Numbered from the stretch's first letter, positions 43,467-53,832 are shown. The stretch: 64,000 bases of DNA from Janthinobacterium silvisoli (GCF_014200725.1 NZ_JACHCL010000001.1:992001-1056000), one strand, 5' to 3'. Translations and numbers: made by a program. Notes: a model not told the origin generated them from the letters alone.

Positions 43467-45554
43467 ATGCCCGATTTATCCCATGCCAATGACGCGCAAG
43501 CCACCGTCGTCACCTTTCCCGATTCGCCGTTTCGCCTGCACCAGCCGTTTCCGCCGGCCGGCGACCAGCCGACGGCGATTGCCGGACTGACCGAGGGCAT
43601 CGCCGATGGCCTAGCCTTCCAGACCCTGCTGGGCGTGACCGGTTCGGGCAAGACCTACACCATGGCCAACGTGATTGCGCGCATGGGCCGCCCCGCCATC
43701 ATCTTCGCGCCCAACAAGACCCTGGCCGCGCAGCTGTACAGTGAATTCCGCGACTTTTTCCCGGAAAACGCCGTCGAATACTTCGTCAGCTACTACGATT
43801 ACTACCAGCCGGAAGCCTACGTGCCCCAGCGCGACCTGTTCATCGAGAAGGATTCCTCGATCAATGAGCATATCGAACAAATGCGTCTGTCGTGCACCAA
43901 GTCGCTGATGGAGCGGCGCGACGTGATCATCGTCGCCACCGTCTCGGCCATCTACGGTATCGGTAACCCGAACGAATACCATCAAATGATTCTGACCTTG
44001 CGCGTGAAAGACAAGGTCGCCCAGCGCGACGTGATCGCGCGCCTGATCCAGATGCAGTACACGCGCAATGAAGTCGACTTCGGCCGCGGCACTTTCCGCG
44101 TACGCGGCGATACCATCGACATCTTCCCCGCCGAGCATGCGGAGCTGGCCGTGCGCCTGGAAATGTTCGACGACGAAATCGAATCGATACAGCTGTTCGA
44201 CCCGCTGACAGGCCGCGTGCGGCAAAAAATCCCGCGCTTCACGGTCTACCCCGGCTCGCACTATGTCACGCCCCGCTCCACCGTGCTGCGCGCCGTGGAA
44301 ACCATCAAGGACGAGCTGCGCGAACGGCTGGAATTTTTCCGCAAGGAGAACAAGCTGATCGAAGAGCAGCGCCTGGAACAGCGCACCCGCTTCGACCTGG
44401 AAATGATGGCGGAAATCGGTTTTACGAAGGGCATCGAGAACTACTCGCGCCATTTGTCCGGCGCCTTGCCCGGCGAACCGCCACCGACCCTGGTCGACTA
44501 CCTGCCGCCCGACGCTCTCATGTTCCTCGACGAGTCGCATGTGCTGACGGGCCAGCTGAGCGCCATGTATAACGGCGACCGTTCGCGCAAGACCAACCTG
44601 GTCGACTATGGTTTCCGCCTGCCGTCCGCACTCGACAACCGGCCCTTGAAATTCGAGGAATTCGAACAGAAGATGCGCCAGACCATATTCGTCTCGGCCA
44701 CGCCAGCCGAATACGAAAAGAACCATTCCGACCAGGTGGTGGAACAGGTGGTGCGCCCTACCGGCCTGGTCGACCCGCAAATCATCGTGCGCCCGGCTAG
44801 TACGCAGGTCGATGACCTGATGTCGGAAATCGTCGAGCGCATCAAAAAGGATGAGCGCGTGCTGGTCACTACGCTCACCAAGCGCATGTCCGAGCAATTG
44901 ACCGAATACTTGGGCGACCATGGCATCAAGGTGCGCTACCTGCACAGCGATATCGAGACGGTGGAGCGCGTGGAAATCCTGCGCGACCTGCGCCTGGGCA
45001 CCTTCGACGTGCTGGTGGGGATCAACCTGCTGCGCGAGGGCCTGGACTTGCCCGAAGTATCGCTAGTGGCCATCCTCGACGCGGACAAGGAAGGCTTCTT
45101 GCGTTCCGAGCGCAGCCTGATCCAGACCATCGGCCGCGCCGCGCGTAACCTGAACGGCACGGCGATTCTGTACGGCGACCGCATCACCGATTCCATGCGC
45201 CGCGCCATCGACGAAACCGAGCGCCGCCGGGCCAAGCAGATCTCCTTCAACACGGCCAACAACATCATCCCGATCGGCGTGAAAAAATCGATCCGTGAAA
45301 TGATCGACGGCGTCTACAGCCCGCAGGAAGCGCGTGAAACCTTGCAAGCGGCGCAGGAAACGGCCAAGTTCGAAGCCATGAGCGAAAAGCAGGTCAGCAA
45401 GGAAATCAAGCGCCTGGAAAAACTGATGGTCGACCACGCCAAGAACCTGGAGTTCGAAAAAGCGGCGCAAGTGCGCGACCAGCTGCACGTCCTCAAGCAG
45501 CAGCTGTTCGGCGCACCGGGCAGCGACAATGTGGTGTCGATGCTGGGCAAATAA
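43467..45554 (+). CDS. uvrB: Excinuclease ABC subunit B (UvrB)
   Basis: The 695-residue protein is the damage-verifying subunit of nucleotide excision repair. The helicase Walker A is [12 protein letters not shown], the beta-hairpin region is [12 protein letters not shown] and the RIDIFPAE-like segment is present. Motif VI is [11 protein letters not shown]-terminal UVR domain ([20 protein letters not shown]) contacts UvrC. The start at 43467 (MPDLSHAND) is used; an upstream frame lacks a ribosome-binding site. It converges with the DUF3224 gene with 2 bp between the stops. Confidence 0.97.
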   Translation: MPDLSHANDAQATVVTFPDSPFRLHQPFPPAGDQPTAIAGLTEGIADGLAFQTLLGVTGSGKTYTMANVIARMGRPAIIFAPNKTLAAQLYSEFRDFFPENAVEYFVSYYDYYQPEAYVPQRDLFIEKDSSINEHIEQMRLSCTKSLMERRDVIIVATVSAIYGIGNPNEYHQMILTLRVKDKVAQRDVIARLIQMQYTRNEVDFGRGTFRVRGDTIDIFPAEHAELAVRLEMFDDEIESIQLFDPLTGRVRQKIPRFTVYPGSHYVTPRSTVLRAVETIKDELRERLEFFRKENKLIEEQRLEQRTRFDLEMMAEIGFTKGIENYSRHLSGALPGEPPPTLVDYLPPDALMFLDESHVLTGQLSAMYNGDRSRKTNLVDYGFRLPSALDNRPLKFEEFEQKMRQTIFVSATPAEYEKNHSDQVVEQVVRPTGLVDPQIIVRPASTQVDDLMSEIVERIKKDERVLVTTLTKRMSEQLTEYLGDHGIKVRYLHSDIETVERVEILRDLRLGTFDVLVGINLLREGLDLPEVSLVAILDADKEGFLRSERSLIQTIGRAARNLNGTAILYGDRITDSMRRAIDETERRRAKQISFNTANNIIPIGVKKSIREMIDGVYSPQEARETLQAAQETAKFEAMSEKQVSKEIKRLEKLMVDHAKNLEFEKAAQVRDQLHVLKQQLFGAPGSDNVVSMLGK

Positions 45555-45556
45555 GC

Positions 45557-45955
45557 TTACTGCGGCAGCGAGTAGCTCAGTGCATAAGAATGCTGGCCAT
45601 CTTTAATCACGATGGCCAGCGTGCCGCTGATCCCTTCCAGCTGTTCCGTACCCGAATGAGGCACGATGGCGATGACCAGTTCCTGCTTGCCATCGGCCAT
45701 GGTGCCCGTATGTTGCACCACGAAGCTGCCTCTTCTACCCTGCAGCACGCCCGTAATCGCCTCGATGGCGACATAGCCAGCGGCGCCCTTGGTGTCGGTG
45801 ACGGCGCTGAGCATTTCGCCACTGCCCGTGCCAACCAGATCGCCCGCATACACTTTTTCCAGCGAGGTGCGCCCCAGTGCCGTCCGCCCCGAGCGTTGCG
45901 GCGCCCCAGCGGGTGTCATGGTGACACTGAAGGTTCCGGATGCGTGTGTCTTCAT
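45557..45955 (-). CDS. DUF3224-family protein coupled to the helicase gene
   Basis: The 132-residue protein fits DUF3224: GTFSVTMTPAG at the start, ALGRTSLEKVYAGDLVGTGSGEML, and the ending GQHSYALSYSLP, a small beta-barrel. Its ATG overlaps the stop of the upstream helicase gene (ATGA), so it is translated with the Shango-like operon. The family is widespread outside defence loci, so the link may be chance or a fourth component. No catalytic residues are evident. Confidence 0.85.
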   Translation of the reverse strand: MKTHASGTFSVTMTPAGAPQRSGRTALGRTSLEKVYAGDLVGTGSGEMLSAVTDTKGAAGYVAIEAITGVLQGRRGSFVVQHTGTMADGKQELVIAIVPHSGTEQLEGISGTLAIVIKDGQHSYALSYSLPQ

Positions 45956-48195
45956 ATGATGATCTCTTTCGTGATTAACTGGGTTTCAAGCTCCAGGGCG
46001 TGCGCGTGCGCCTGCTCCTGCGCCCACGCATGGGCGCCAGCAATATCCATCTGCAAGCTGGCAAACGATTTCTTGAGCAGGTGCTCGGGCAAGGCCCAAT
46101 CCCATTTTTCCCTGCGCAGGTTATACGCGCCTTCCAGCAATGCCTGTGCGTCGGGAAGCGCTTGGCTGGCGAAGGCAAGCAAGCATGCAGCGACGCGCTG
46201 CACGCTGGTTCCGGTGGCAAAAATCTCGATCATCGTCCCCTTAATCGCCACCGTGAAACCAGCGCGCCGCAGCACGGCCGCCAGTGCTTCATTCTGTTGA
46301 TCGCCCAGCCATGTCAGCAAGAAGATGGCGCCGCCCTGCGTCAGTAGCAAACGCTGGTCCAGGCCAAAACGCGCATAGCTGTCGCGCCCTTCCTGCAGAA
46401 GGCGGACGGCGTCGGCATCGAGAAATCGCGGCACCTCGGTGCTGCGATACAGCTCGCGCATGCGCTCCCGTATCTTGGCATGCAGCTGGCCGCCAGAACT
46501 GGTGAATGCCGGCGCTTTCCCCGTGGATGTCTTGCTGACCAAAATCGTCTTGCCATCTTCATCGATGCTCTCGACGCGCCAGGTCTTGCCGGCAAAAACA
46601 ATAAAGTCGCCGATGCCGATGGCGCTCGATATGGGCAGGGAACCGAGCACCCGGCTGTCGCACACCACACGGTATTCCTCTTCGGCCGCAAAGGCGGCAT
46701 AGAAAGAGTAATGGTTGACGATGCGCTCGCCTTTCACACCATGCAATAGCAGGCCGGAAGACTCTTGCTGTATCAATTCGAGTTTCCCCATATGCCGCAG
46801 CAAGTCGAGAAAGTCGCTCTTTTCCAGTCCGGCGAACGGCCCTTGCACGCACAGCGTGCGGTAGGCGTCGGCAGCCTGCATGCCGCCGCGCTGCGCAATC
46901 AGGGACAATAACTGCTGTATGAAGGTGGAAAAATGCAGGCCGCCCGTTTGCGGTGGTTCCACCCATTTTTCCAGCAGCAGGCTGACCATCGCGGTAAACG
47001 TCAACAGCCCGGTGCGCAATTGCACCTCCAGTGATGACTGATCCGTCAACTCATGTTCGATCACATAACCACGCAAAATTGCCGGCTCGCCGGGGCGCCG
47101 CCCTGAACGCCCCAGCCGCTGGCGCATGCTGGCTACCGAGGGCGGACTGCCGACTTGCGCAATGCTTTTCACAGCACCGATATCGATGCCCAGTTCCAGG
47201 GTGTTGGTGCAAATGGCGGTGGCAGGACGTCCCTTGTTTTTTAACGCTGCTTCCGTCTCCTCGCGAATTTCACGCGACAGGTTGCCATGATGGGGCCAGA
47301 ACTCGTTGGCGATCTGATGCGATTCGCACAGGCGGCCCAGGGAGTATGCATATTCCTCGACCAGGCTGCGGCTATTCGGGAAGACCAGATTGTTCGAGCC
47401 GCGCAAGGTATGGAACAAATGCTGCGCAATCAAGGCGGGCGATGTGGCGACAACGGCATGCTCGGTTTCCGGCAAATGCGCAGGTTCCACATAGGCCTTG
47501 ATTTGCAGGTCCAGCCGCGCCGGATCGGCATTGGAATGGATGATCTCGACCGCCGCGCCAGCGCGCAAGCGCAGAAACTCGGCCGCCATGTCCAGGTCTC
47601 CCAGGGTAGCCGACAGTCCCACGCGCACGACCTTTCGCCCTACCGCCAGGTCGAGGCGCTGCAGCAACGACTGCAATTGCTTGCCCCGTTCGGATCCGAT
47701 AAAGGCATGCAGTTCGTCGATCACAATGTAGCGCAACTTTGCCAGCAACTGTGGCACCTGGAAACCACGGTTGCACAGCATGGCTTCCAGGGACTCCGGT
47801 GTGATCAGGACCACGCCTGACGGCTGCTTGAAAAAACGGTTCTTCGATGATGATGAAATGTCGCCATGCCATGGCCACACAGGAATGTCCAGTTGCTTGC
47901 ACAAGCGCTCCAGCCGCAGGAACTGGTCATTGATCAAGGCCTTGATCGGGCTAATATAAATGCATAGCCCCGTGCCTTCGCCATCGGCCAGCAAATGCGT
48001 CAGGATAGGAAAAAAGGCAGCCTCCGTCTTGCCCGCTGCCGTCGCAGCGGCAATCAGGACATCGTGATCGCAAGCCACCAGCGCCGGAATCGCCCGTTCC
48101 TGGGCATCGCGCATGGCGCTCCAGTTTTCCGCCCAGATCCAGCGCTGGATACGCTCGTCAAGCAGCGCAAACGAGGATGACTGCCGTTTCGTCAT
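45952..48195 (-). CDS. sngC: Lhr-like DEAD/DEAH-box helicase, Shango SngC-like
   Basis: The 747-residue protein is a superfamily 2 helicase. The start at 48195 (MTKRQSSSFALLDERIQRWIW) lies 16 bp after the ATPase gene. Walker A is ATAAGKTEAAF near residue 51, motif II is DELH (IVIDELHAFIG), and SAT is GLSATLGD. Motif VI is RQRLGRSGRR, and the Lhr-type C-terminal extension carries a winged-helix and WRVESIDEDGK. In Shango anti-phage systems a helicase of this type works with a TerB-domain protein and an ATPase. The three-gene order here matches that system. Confidence 0.88.
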   Translation of the reverse strand: MTKRQSSSFALLDERIQRWIWAENWSAMRDAQERAIPALVACDHDVLIAAATAAGKTEAAFFPILTHLLADGEGTGLCIYISPIKALINDQFLRLERLCKQLDIPVWPWHGDISSSSKNRFFKQPSGVVLITPESLEAMLCNRGFQVPQLLAKLRYIVIDELHAFIGSERGKQLQSLLQRLDLAVGRKVVRVGLSATLGDLDMAAEFLRLRAGAAVEIIHSNADPARLDLQIKAYVEPAHLPETEHAVVATSPALIAQHLFHTLRGSNNLVFPNSRSLVEEYAYSLGRLCESHQIANEFWPHHGNLSREIREETEAALKNKGRPATAICTNTLELGIDIGAVKSIAQVGSPPSVASMRQRLGRSGRRPGEPAILRGYVIEHELTDQSSLEVQLRTGLLTFTAMVSLLLEKWVEPPQTGGLHFSTFIQQLLSLIAQRGGMQAADAYRTLCVQGPFAGLEKSDFLDLLRHMGKLELIQQESSGLLLHGVKGERIVNHYSFYAAFAAEEEYRVVCDSRVLGSLPISSAIGIGDFIVFAGKTWRVESIDEDGKTILVSKTSTGKAPAFTSSGGQLHAKIRERMRELYRSTEVPRFLDADAVRLLQEGRDSYARFGLDQRLLLTQGGAIFLLTWLGDQQNEALAAVLRRAGFTVAIKGTMIEIFATGTSVQRVAACLLAFASQALPDAQALLEGAYNLRREKWDWALPEHLLKKSFASLQMDIAGAHAWAQEQAHAHALELETQLITKEIII

Positions 48196-48211
48196 GGTCT
48201 CAACACTCGAT

Positions 48212-49519
48212 TCAGAGCTTGAAGGAGGCCAGTTCCGCATCCTCTTCAGCCTCCACTTCGCCATCGCTGGCGCCGCCGTGATCGGCGCGCACCTCGACGG
48301 CTCCCAGCAGCTCTTGCCAGGATGTGCCGGGATTTTGTTCCAGCACCGCCAGCAAATTGATGAAGGCCGTGATGGTGGTGCGCGGCGTGCGGAAATAACT
48401 GTCGCCGAGCCGGCGCGCGCAATGCTCCATGAAGACTGGCAGCGCATCATCGGGCAGCAGGAATTTCGCCGCATCCCCAAAGGCGTACACATTGCGCAGC
48501 TTTTGCAGCAGCACGTAAAAATCCTCGGGCGCCAGGCTGGACAAACGTAGCACCGGGCCGCTGTAATCAACCAGGCCCGCACTGGCGAAGGTATTGTCGG
48601 CCAGCCGGCTTTGCAATGCAGGGTAGCTGAACAAGCCACGGCGCGGGTCAGACAGGAAATCGGGCGTACCGCCCAAAATGAATCCCAAGCCGACGGCCGA
48701 GCCTTGCAGCGAGTCGTTCAAGATCCGCAAGATCTGTTCATAGTTGGCATTGCGGGCGGCGGTATTGGACAGCTTGTACAAATTGACCAGTTCATCGAGG
48801 CAAACCACAAAGCCGGCATAGCCCGCCAGGCGGACAAACCGTGCAAACAGTTTTAACTGGTCATAAAATGAGGCGTCATCAACGATCGCCCGCACACCCA
48901 GCGCCTGGCGCGCTTCGGTCTTGGTATTGAATTCGCCACGCAGCCAGCGAACCGCATCGGCTTTCAACTGCTCATTGCCTTCTTCAAAACCCTTGCAATA
49001 CGCCGCTATCACTTCCGCGAAATCGTAGCCGTTGACCATTTCCGTCAAGTGCTCGAGTTTTTCGCGGATGACTTCCTCGCTGCTCTTGTCCTGCGCCTTT
49101 GCCTCGGACTTGGCGTTGGTAATGAAGCGCTCGACGATGCCCGCCATCGCGCCGCCATCGGGCTTGGTACGCGTGGAGAGGTTACGCATCAATTCGGCAT
49201 ACAGCGAGCGCGCCTGGCCGCCGGTGGCGTGCAGGCGCCGGTCTGGATTGAGGTCGGCATTCGCGGTGACCAGTTTTTTCTCCATCGCTACCGAACGTAT
49301 CAGATTGAGAAAAAACGTCTTGCCAGCGCCATATTCACCGATCACAAAGCGGATCGTCGAACCGCCATCGGCAACCCGGTCCAGGTCCGCCACCAGGGTT
49401 TCCACTTCATGCTTGCGGCCGACCTGTATCAAGTGCTGGCCGGCGCGGGGAACCACGCCGGCACGCAGGGATTGGATCACCGCGTCACGATCGCGGGGAC
49501 GAATAGCAGGAACATTCAT
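48212..49519 (-). CDS. sngB: BrxD-like P-loop ATPase (DUF2791), Shango SngB-like
   Basis: The 435-residue protein has Walker A GEYGAGKTFF at residues 61-70 and the Walker B strand GFVVCLDELVNLY, with the sensor region GFILGGTPDFLSDPRRGLFSY. This is the pattern of the BREX-type ATP-binding family (DUF2791/BrxD). N-terminal IRPRDRDAVIQSLRAGVVP is also typical. It overlaps the TerB-protein gene by ATGA and precedes the helicase. No PglZ, BrxC-methylase or BrxX genes are near, so it does not belong to BREX. Confidence 0.87.
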   Translation of the reverse strand: MNVPAIRPRDRDAVIQSLRAGVVPRAGQHLIQVGRKHEVETLVADLDRVADGGSTIRFVIGEYGAGKTFFLNLIRSVAMEKKLVTANADLNPDRRLHATGGQARSLYAELMRNLSTRTKPDGGAMAGIVERFITNAKSEAKAQDKSSEEVIREKLEHLTEMVNGYDFAEVIAAYCKGFEEGNEQLKADAVRWLRGEFNTKTEARQALGVRAIVDDASFYDQLKLFARFVRLAGYAGFVVCLDELVNLYKLSNTAARNANYEQILRILNDSLQGSAVGLGFILGGTPDFLSDPRRGLFSYPALQSRLADNTFASAGLVDYSGPVLRLSSLAPEDFYVLLQKLRNVYAFGDAAKFLLPDDALPVFMEHCARRLGDSYFRTPRTTITAFINLLAVLEQNPGTSWQELLGAVEVRADHGGASDGEVEAEEDAELASFKL

Positions 49520-51843
49520 GCGCTAACTCTTTCATGGATTTCAGGATTGATTTCAATCGGATCGTCGCCTTCGGTACAAGGCATGTCGAACGCATCCAGG
49601 CTAGCTTCATTGATGCGCTCCAGCGCGCCATCGAGCATGATGTCCAGCTGCGCCGCCATCGTCACCAGTTCGCCACGCGACCACGCCGCGCGCGCCAGCA
49701 GCCTGCGGACGAATTGCGAGTGGGCCGCATCGAGACCTGGCAAGGCGCTATTCGCAACGGCGGGCGTGGCCACCGCAGGCGCAGGATGCGCTGGTTCGTC
49801 GCTAAAGATATCGCCCAACAAGGCAGACACCCTGACGCTGTCTTGCTGGAGTTCAGCGATACGCGCCAGGTCGAGCTTGATACCGCTGGAAGCTTGATCA
49901 TCCATCGGCGCGATGACAGGCACACCAAACATCGCATGGACTTGCTGCTCCAGTTGCGCCATGTCGCATCCCAGCAGGGCAAACAGACGCCCCAGTATCG
50001 TCACCTCTTCCGGCATCAGGCTGGCGCCATTCTGCGCCATCGCCAGCAGATTGCTTGCGACGCCATCACGGCCAGCCTGGTCCAGCGCTGCGATCCTGTG
50101 CTGCAGCGACGCTATCGGCACCGGTTCGCAAGACAACAAGCGGATGCGCGCCTTCAGCCGCTGTTGCCAGGCTGACGTCAATTGGTCCCACGAATCGATG
50201 TGCGGATCAAGCAAGGCCAGTTTATCGTCGCGCCATACGCCTCCGGCCTGGGCCAGCACGATCAGCAATTCCAGACTGAACGAGGCGATATCGCATGATG
50301 ATGCCGGCGTTTCATCGCCTGCATCCGGCAGCGATGCATATAGCGCGACCGTATTACCGGCCAGCGCACCGGACAGCACATCCGGTTCCATCATGATCTG
50401 CTGCTGCGCCAGCACTTTTGCCAGGCCGCGTAAAAGATCGCTGTTGATCACCGTGTTCGCGTTAAAGCGGCTGGCCAAGGCCTGTGGCGATGTCAGCAAA
50501 ACCGTATCGTTCACGGCAACCTTCAAGTCGCTTAATGCCTGCATCGCCTGCGGCCAATCTTGCTGCAGCCTGTCATGGACATCAAGCTCAGGGGCACAGT
50601 CATCGACAATTTTTTGCAGCGCCATCACCGGCTCGCTCAATACGGTGACGTCGGTGATATCGCCGAGATCCAGAGAGATGCCGGTTTCATCGCGCAAGGC
50701 GTGCGATGCGGGCAAATACGTGTATCCCAGCTTGCGGCGTCCTTCCGTTATGGTGAGCCCATCGCCGAATGCGCGGCGATACTGCGCCAGGAACAGCGTG
50801 CGGAATACATCGGGATGGCGGCGTGCCGCAGCGCCCCATTTCACATCAGGATCGCACCGTATCCAGGCCCACGCCAATTCGGCAGGAATCGGACGTTTAT
50901 CGGCAATTGCCTGGCCGATGGCTACCCGCAAATACAGGGCAAAACCGGCTTCCGGTAAAAACTCGGGAATCGCCTGTTCGTATAATCTGGCCGGAACTGA
51001 ATAGAATGTGAGGAAATTGAGCAAGCCATAACACTGCCTGGAAAAATCAGCTGATTTGGCGCCATAATGTTTCAGCAACCTGTGTAATTCCTTGGAGATC
51101 TGGCTGAATTCGGCAGAAATAGAACGGTCTGCGACAGCATCGATAAAAATCCGCCGTTCCAACCCATAAAAAAATAGCCAGATATTGCTGATATGGGCTT
51201 CGGGGCTACTGCGTCCATCGGCCAGCCAACGCAAATAAGCGCCGCGTGCACGTGGCGAGGCATCAGAATAATTGGGCCAGTCCGTATGCACATGGTGATC
51301 TTGTGCGTAATCAGCTTTCAATTCCACTGTTTTCCGTGGATCGATCAGGCATGGATCGGGCGTGCCATCTTTTCCCGGCAGGCGCTCTCCCACATACAGC
51401 ATGCCGCCAGGGATGGACAAGCCGGCGATATGGACTGCTACATTGCGGGGCGACCACCGCGCCATTGATGGCTGCGGCGGAATCAAATAGTCGACAGGCG
51501 CATCGCCTGCTTCAGCCGGACTATCAGGAAATAAACGCTTGCTATCGTCGTTTGCATTCATGGGAACTGGCGCCGCCACGGTCAATGGAGATATCTGGAC
51601 TTCATGCGCCGGAAGCGATACTGGCGGCACGAGATGATCTACCTTGCCGGCACGGGATTTGTTGAGTTGATGATGATAATACCTGACACCGACATATGCA
51701 CATCCGGCCAGCAGCGATAAGGTGCCGGCAATTCCCGAATCAGGTGCTATCAGGAATAACACCAACACTCCACAGAGGATCAATGACCAGAATAATGAAG
51801 CACCAAGATTCTTTTTGCCCACTATTCCCCCTGTTTTGAGCAT
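49516..51843 (-). CDS. sngA: TerB_N/TerB_C-type membrane protein, Shango SngA-like
   Basis: The 775-residue protein has two N-terminal transmembrane helices (about residues 15-34 and 38-54) and then a linker. A TerB_N-like domain follows, with GLSIPGGMLYVGERLPG, then SPRARGAYLRWLADGR and IWLFFYGLERRIF. The C-terminal part carries the TerB and TerB_C-like region (LFALLGCDMAQLEQQVH, LDAAHSQFVRRLLARAAWSR). It is the first gene of the three-gene operon sngA-sngB-sngC. In Ter-type proteins the TerB domain senses or binds metal or membranes. The assignment is by domain layout and gene order. Confidence 0.82.
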   Translation of the reverse strand: MLKTGGIVGKKNLGASLFWSLILCGVLVLFLIAPDSGIAGTLSLLAGCAYVGVRYYHHQLNKSRAGKVDHLVPPVSLPAHEVQISPLTVAAPVPMNANDDSKRLFPDSPAEAGDAPVDYLIPPQPSMARWSPRNVAVHIAGLSIPGGMLYVGERLPGKDGTPDPCLIDPRKTVELKADYAQDHHVHTDWPNYSDASPRARGAYLRWLADGRSSPEAHISNIWLFFYGLERRIFIDAVADRSISAEFSQISKELHRLLKHYGAKSADFSRQCYGLLNFLTFYSVPARLYEQAIPEFLPEAGFALYLRVAIGQAIADKRPIPAELAWAWIRCDPDVKWGAAARRHPDVFRTLFLAQYRRAFGDGLTITEGRRKLGYTYLPASHALRDETGISLDLGDITDVTVLSEPVMALQKIVDDCAPELDVHDRLQQDWPQAMQALSDLKVAVNDTVLLTSPQALASRFNANTVINSDLLRGLAKVLAQQQIMMEPDVLSGALAGNTVALYASLPDAGDETPASSCDIASFSLELLIVLAQAGGVWRDDKLALLDPHIDSWDQLTSAWQQRLKARIRLLSCEPVPIASLQHRIAALDQAGRDGVASNLLAMAQNGASLMPEEVTILGRLFALLGCDMAQLEQQVHAMFGVPVIAPMDDQASSGIKLDLARIAELQQDSVRVSALLGDIFSDEPAHPAPAVATPAVANSALPGLDAAHSQFVRRLLARAAWSRGELVTMAAQLDIMLDGALERINEASLDAFDMPCTEGDDPIEINPEIHERVSA

Positions 51844-52018
51844 CAGCTAATTCATAGGCGACAGCTCAAAAAATAGATGGCATAGAAACAGCTGCACCCA
51901 TCATATCCACAATAGCAATAAAAAGAAACGCTTTGGCTGCATGTTGCTGCTTTTTACAACGGGAATGAAAGAGCAGAAATACTCGAATGGTTTATCACTC
52001 TCCCGATTATTCAGCAGC

Positions 52019-52324
52019 TCAGGCAAACACCGGCCTGAAAAAGCTGCGCTCATAGCTGACGATGCAGCGCGTTTCTTCGGCGTAGCGGAAGGCGGCCTGG
52101 CAGTCGGCGTCTTGCAGCGAATCGATGCGGTATTGTTCGTACAGGGCCAGGCTGGGAAACGAGAACATGGCCAGGGCCACGTTGCTGGCGCCTTCAGATG
52201 GCAGGAAGTAACCGTGGTGCTGGCCGCCGAAGCGCTCGACCAGCGGTATCCACAATTTGCCGTAGGCTTCGAACTCCTTCAGTTTATACGGGTCGATGAT
52301 GTAGCGCAGATAGCAGGTAATCAT
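52019..52324 (-). CDS. NIPSNAP-family small protein
   Basis: The 101-residue protein (MITCYLRYIIDPYKLKEFEAYG, start at 52324) fits the NIPSNAP dimeric alpha/beta barrel, with GGQHHGYFLPSEGAS and a final ERSFFRPVF. The function is unknown. The start overlaps the stop of the WD40 gene (ATGA). It is the last gene of a three-gene operon. Confidence 0.87.
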   Translation of the reverse strand: MITCYLRYIIDPYKLKEFEAYGKLWIPLVERFGGQHHGYFLPSEGASNVALAMFSFPSLALYEQYRIDSLQDADCQAAFRYAEETRCIVSYERSFFRPVFA

Positions 52325-53247
52325 GTGGTCTCCAATTGCAGATTCAATTCCGTCAGCATGCCGGTTTCCCAGGAGCCGATGGCGATGGTCCTTGTGCCGG
52401 GCAGGAAAGCCAGCGCACAGGGATACGTAAAATCCAGTTGCTGGCGCACGGCGAGTCCAGGCCAGCCGTAGAACAATAGCTTGCCCTTGCCGATGCGCCC
52501 CAGCGTGCTGCCGTCTGGCAGCCATGTCAGCTCATCGCCCGTGCCGCCACCCGCCTCTACCGCCACGCTGGTGAGCAAACCACCATCGCTCATCGCATAG
52601 ACCGACACGTATTCCGTGCCGCTTGCGTAGTGCAGCACGGCCAGCAGGGCGCCATCCGTCGAGACCGCGCATGACTTCAGCCCAGACAACGCCACCACCA
52701 CTTTCCCGGCCCCGGCCTGCAAGGGCCAATCCCAGACGGTGCAGTAATCGGGTGGCTGGTCTTCGCCGTCGGGCACCGATTTGACACCATGTAGTACCAG
52801 CAGGCGCTGCCCGCCATCGATGGCATGCACGGCACGCAGCATCTCGCGCGGGTACTCTTGCGTAAAGACGACTTCCCCGGTCTGCGCTTGCCGCACCTGC
52901 AGGCGGCCATCCCAGCTGCCATCAGCGAGATAGCGCCCGCACGGCGACCATGCCGCGCCACTGCCTTCGCCATCCTTCTTGTTACGGAAGTTAGCCTCCA
53001 GTTGGCCAGAAGCGGCATCGATCACGCCCAGCTGCCCGCTGGTGCTCTTGATGGCCAATTGCGAGCCATCGGGCGAGAAAGCCATGCTGGAAGTGTGGGC
53101 GATGAATTTGCCACGCCACAGTTTCTGGCGTGCCGCCACATCCCACAGGATCAGATCGTTGCCCAGCACGGCCAGGCGCGTGCCGTCCGGCGAAAACGCC
53201 ACCTTGTAGCTGCAGCCAAGCTTGAGCGGTTTGACTTCCGCCGTCAT
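52321..53247 (-). CDS. WD40-repeat beta-propeller protein
   Basis: The 308-residue protein has repeated propeller blades with the pattern FSPDGTRLAVLG-x-x-LILWD, FSPDGSQLAI and WSPCGRYLADGSWDG-x-LQVRQ. Six or seven blades are likely. No signal peptide is seen, so it is cytoplasmic and probably a protein-interaction scaffold. It is coupled by ATGA overlaps to a GNAT gene upstream and a NIPSNAP gene downstream. Confidence 0.85.
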   Translation of the reverse strand: MTAEVKPLKLGCSYKVAFSPDGTRLAVLGNDLILWDVAARQKLWRGKFIAHTSSMAFSPDGSQLAIKSTSGQLGVIDAASGQLEANFRNKKDGEGSGAAWSPCGRYLADGSWDGRLQVRQAQTGEVVFTQEYPREMLRAVHAIDGGQRLLVLHGVKSVPDGEDQPPDYCTVWDWPLQAGAGKVVVALSGLKSCAVSTDGALLAVLHYASGTEYVSVYAMSDGGLLTSVAVEAGGGTGDELTWLPDGSTLGRIGKGKLLFYGWPGLAVRQQLDFTYPCALAFLPGTRTIAIGSWETGMLTELNLQLETT

Positions 53248-53753
53248 GGGCGCGGCAGGCGGTACACCACCGATTCAAGACCATAATGCACGCCGCGGCC
53301 CTGGTACTGCATGCCCAGGCGCGTCATGACCTTGATCGAGGCGGCGTTGTCGGGATGGGCTACGGCGACGACTTCGGGAGCTTTGACGACGTCGAAGGCA
53401 TGCGCGACGATGGCCTCGGCTGCTTCGCTGGCATACCCTTGTCCCCAGCCTGCACGTGCCAGGCGCCAGCCGACTTCATGCGGCTGGTTTCTGTCGCCAT
53501 CGAGGTGCTGCAGGCAAGCCATGCCGACCAGCACACCATCCTCGAGGCGTATCAGCGCCCACCACGAATAACCCCACTCCAGCCAACGCTGCTTGGTACG
53601 CTCCACCGCCATGCGGGTTTTTTCTTCCGTCTCCGGCTGGCCCGCGTTCAAGTAAGTCATCACTTCGGGATCGGTATTGAGCACGCGCATGCGCTCGTAG
53701 TGGGCTTCGGTAATCGGTTCCAGGCGCAGGCGCGCCGTATGCAATACGGTCAT
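53244..53753 (-). CDS. GNAT-family N-acetyltransferase, RimJ/RimL type
   Basis: The 169-residue protein starts TARLRLEPITEAHYERM, typical of RimJ/RimL-type acetyltransferases. EVGWRLARAGWGQGYASEAAEAI gives the acetyl-CoA-binding motif, and ASIKVMTRLGMQYQGRG the C-terminal block. It heads a three-gene operon with the WD40 and NIPSNAP genes. The substrate is unknown. Confidence 0.9.
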   Translation of the reverse strand: MTVLHTARLRLEPITEAHYERMRVLNTDPEVMTYLNAGQPETEEKTRMAVERTKQRWLEWGYSWWALIRLEDGVLVGMACLQHLDGDRNQPHEVGWRLARAGWGQGYASEAAEAIVAHAFDVVKAPEVVAVAHPDNAASIKVMTRLGMQYQGRGVHYGLESVVYRLPRP

Positions 53754-53832
53754 GTATAGGTCTCCAGATAAAAGCGATCCGCGATCACTTTGACAAGACC
53801 TATTCTAACCGCACCGCAGTGTATGACTACAC

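Noticed and set aside
43611..44945. Minus-strand open frame of 444 codons
   Set aside because: It lies wholly inside uvrB on the opposite strand; UvrB is unmistakable.
48212..49519. BREX system, because of the BrxD-like ATPase and helicase
   Set aside because: No PglZ, BrxX methylase, BrxC or BrxA/B genes are nearby. The TerB partner and gene order fit Shango better.
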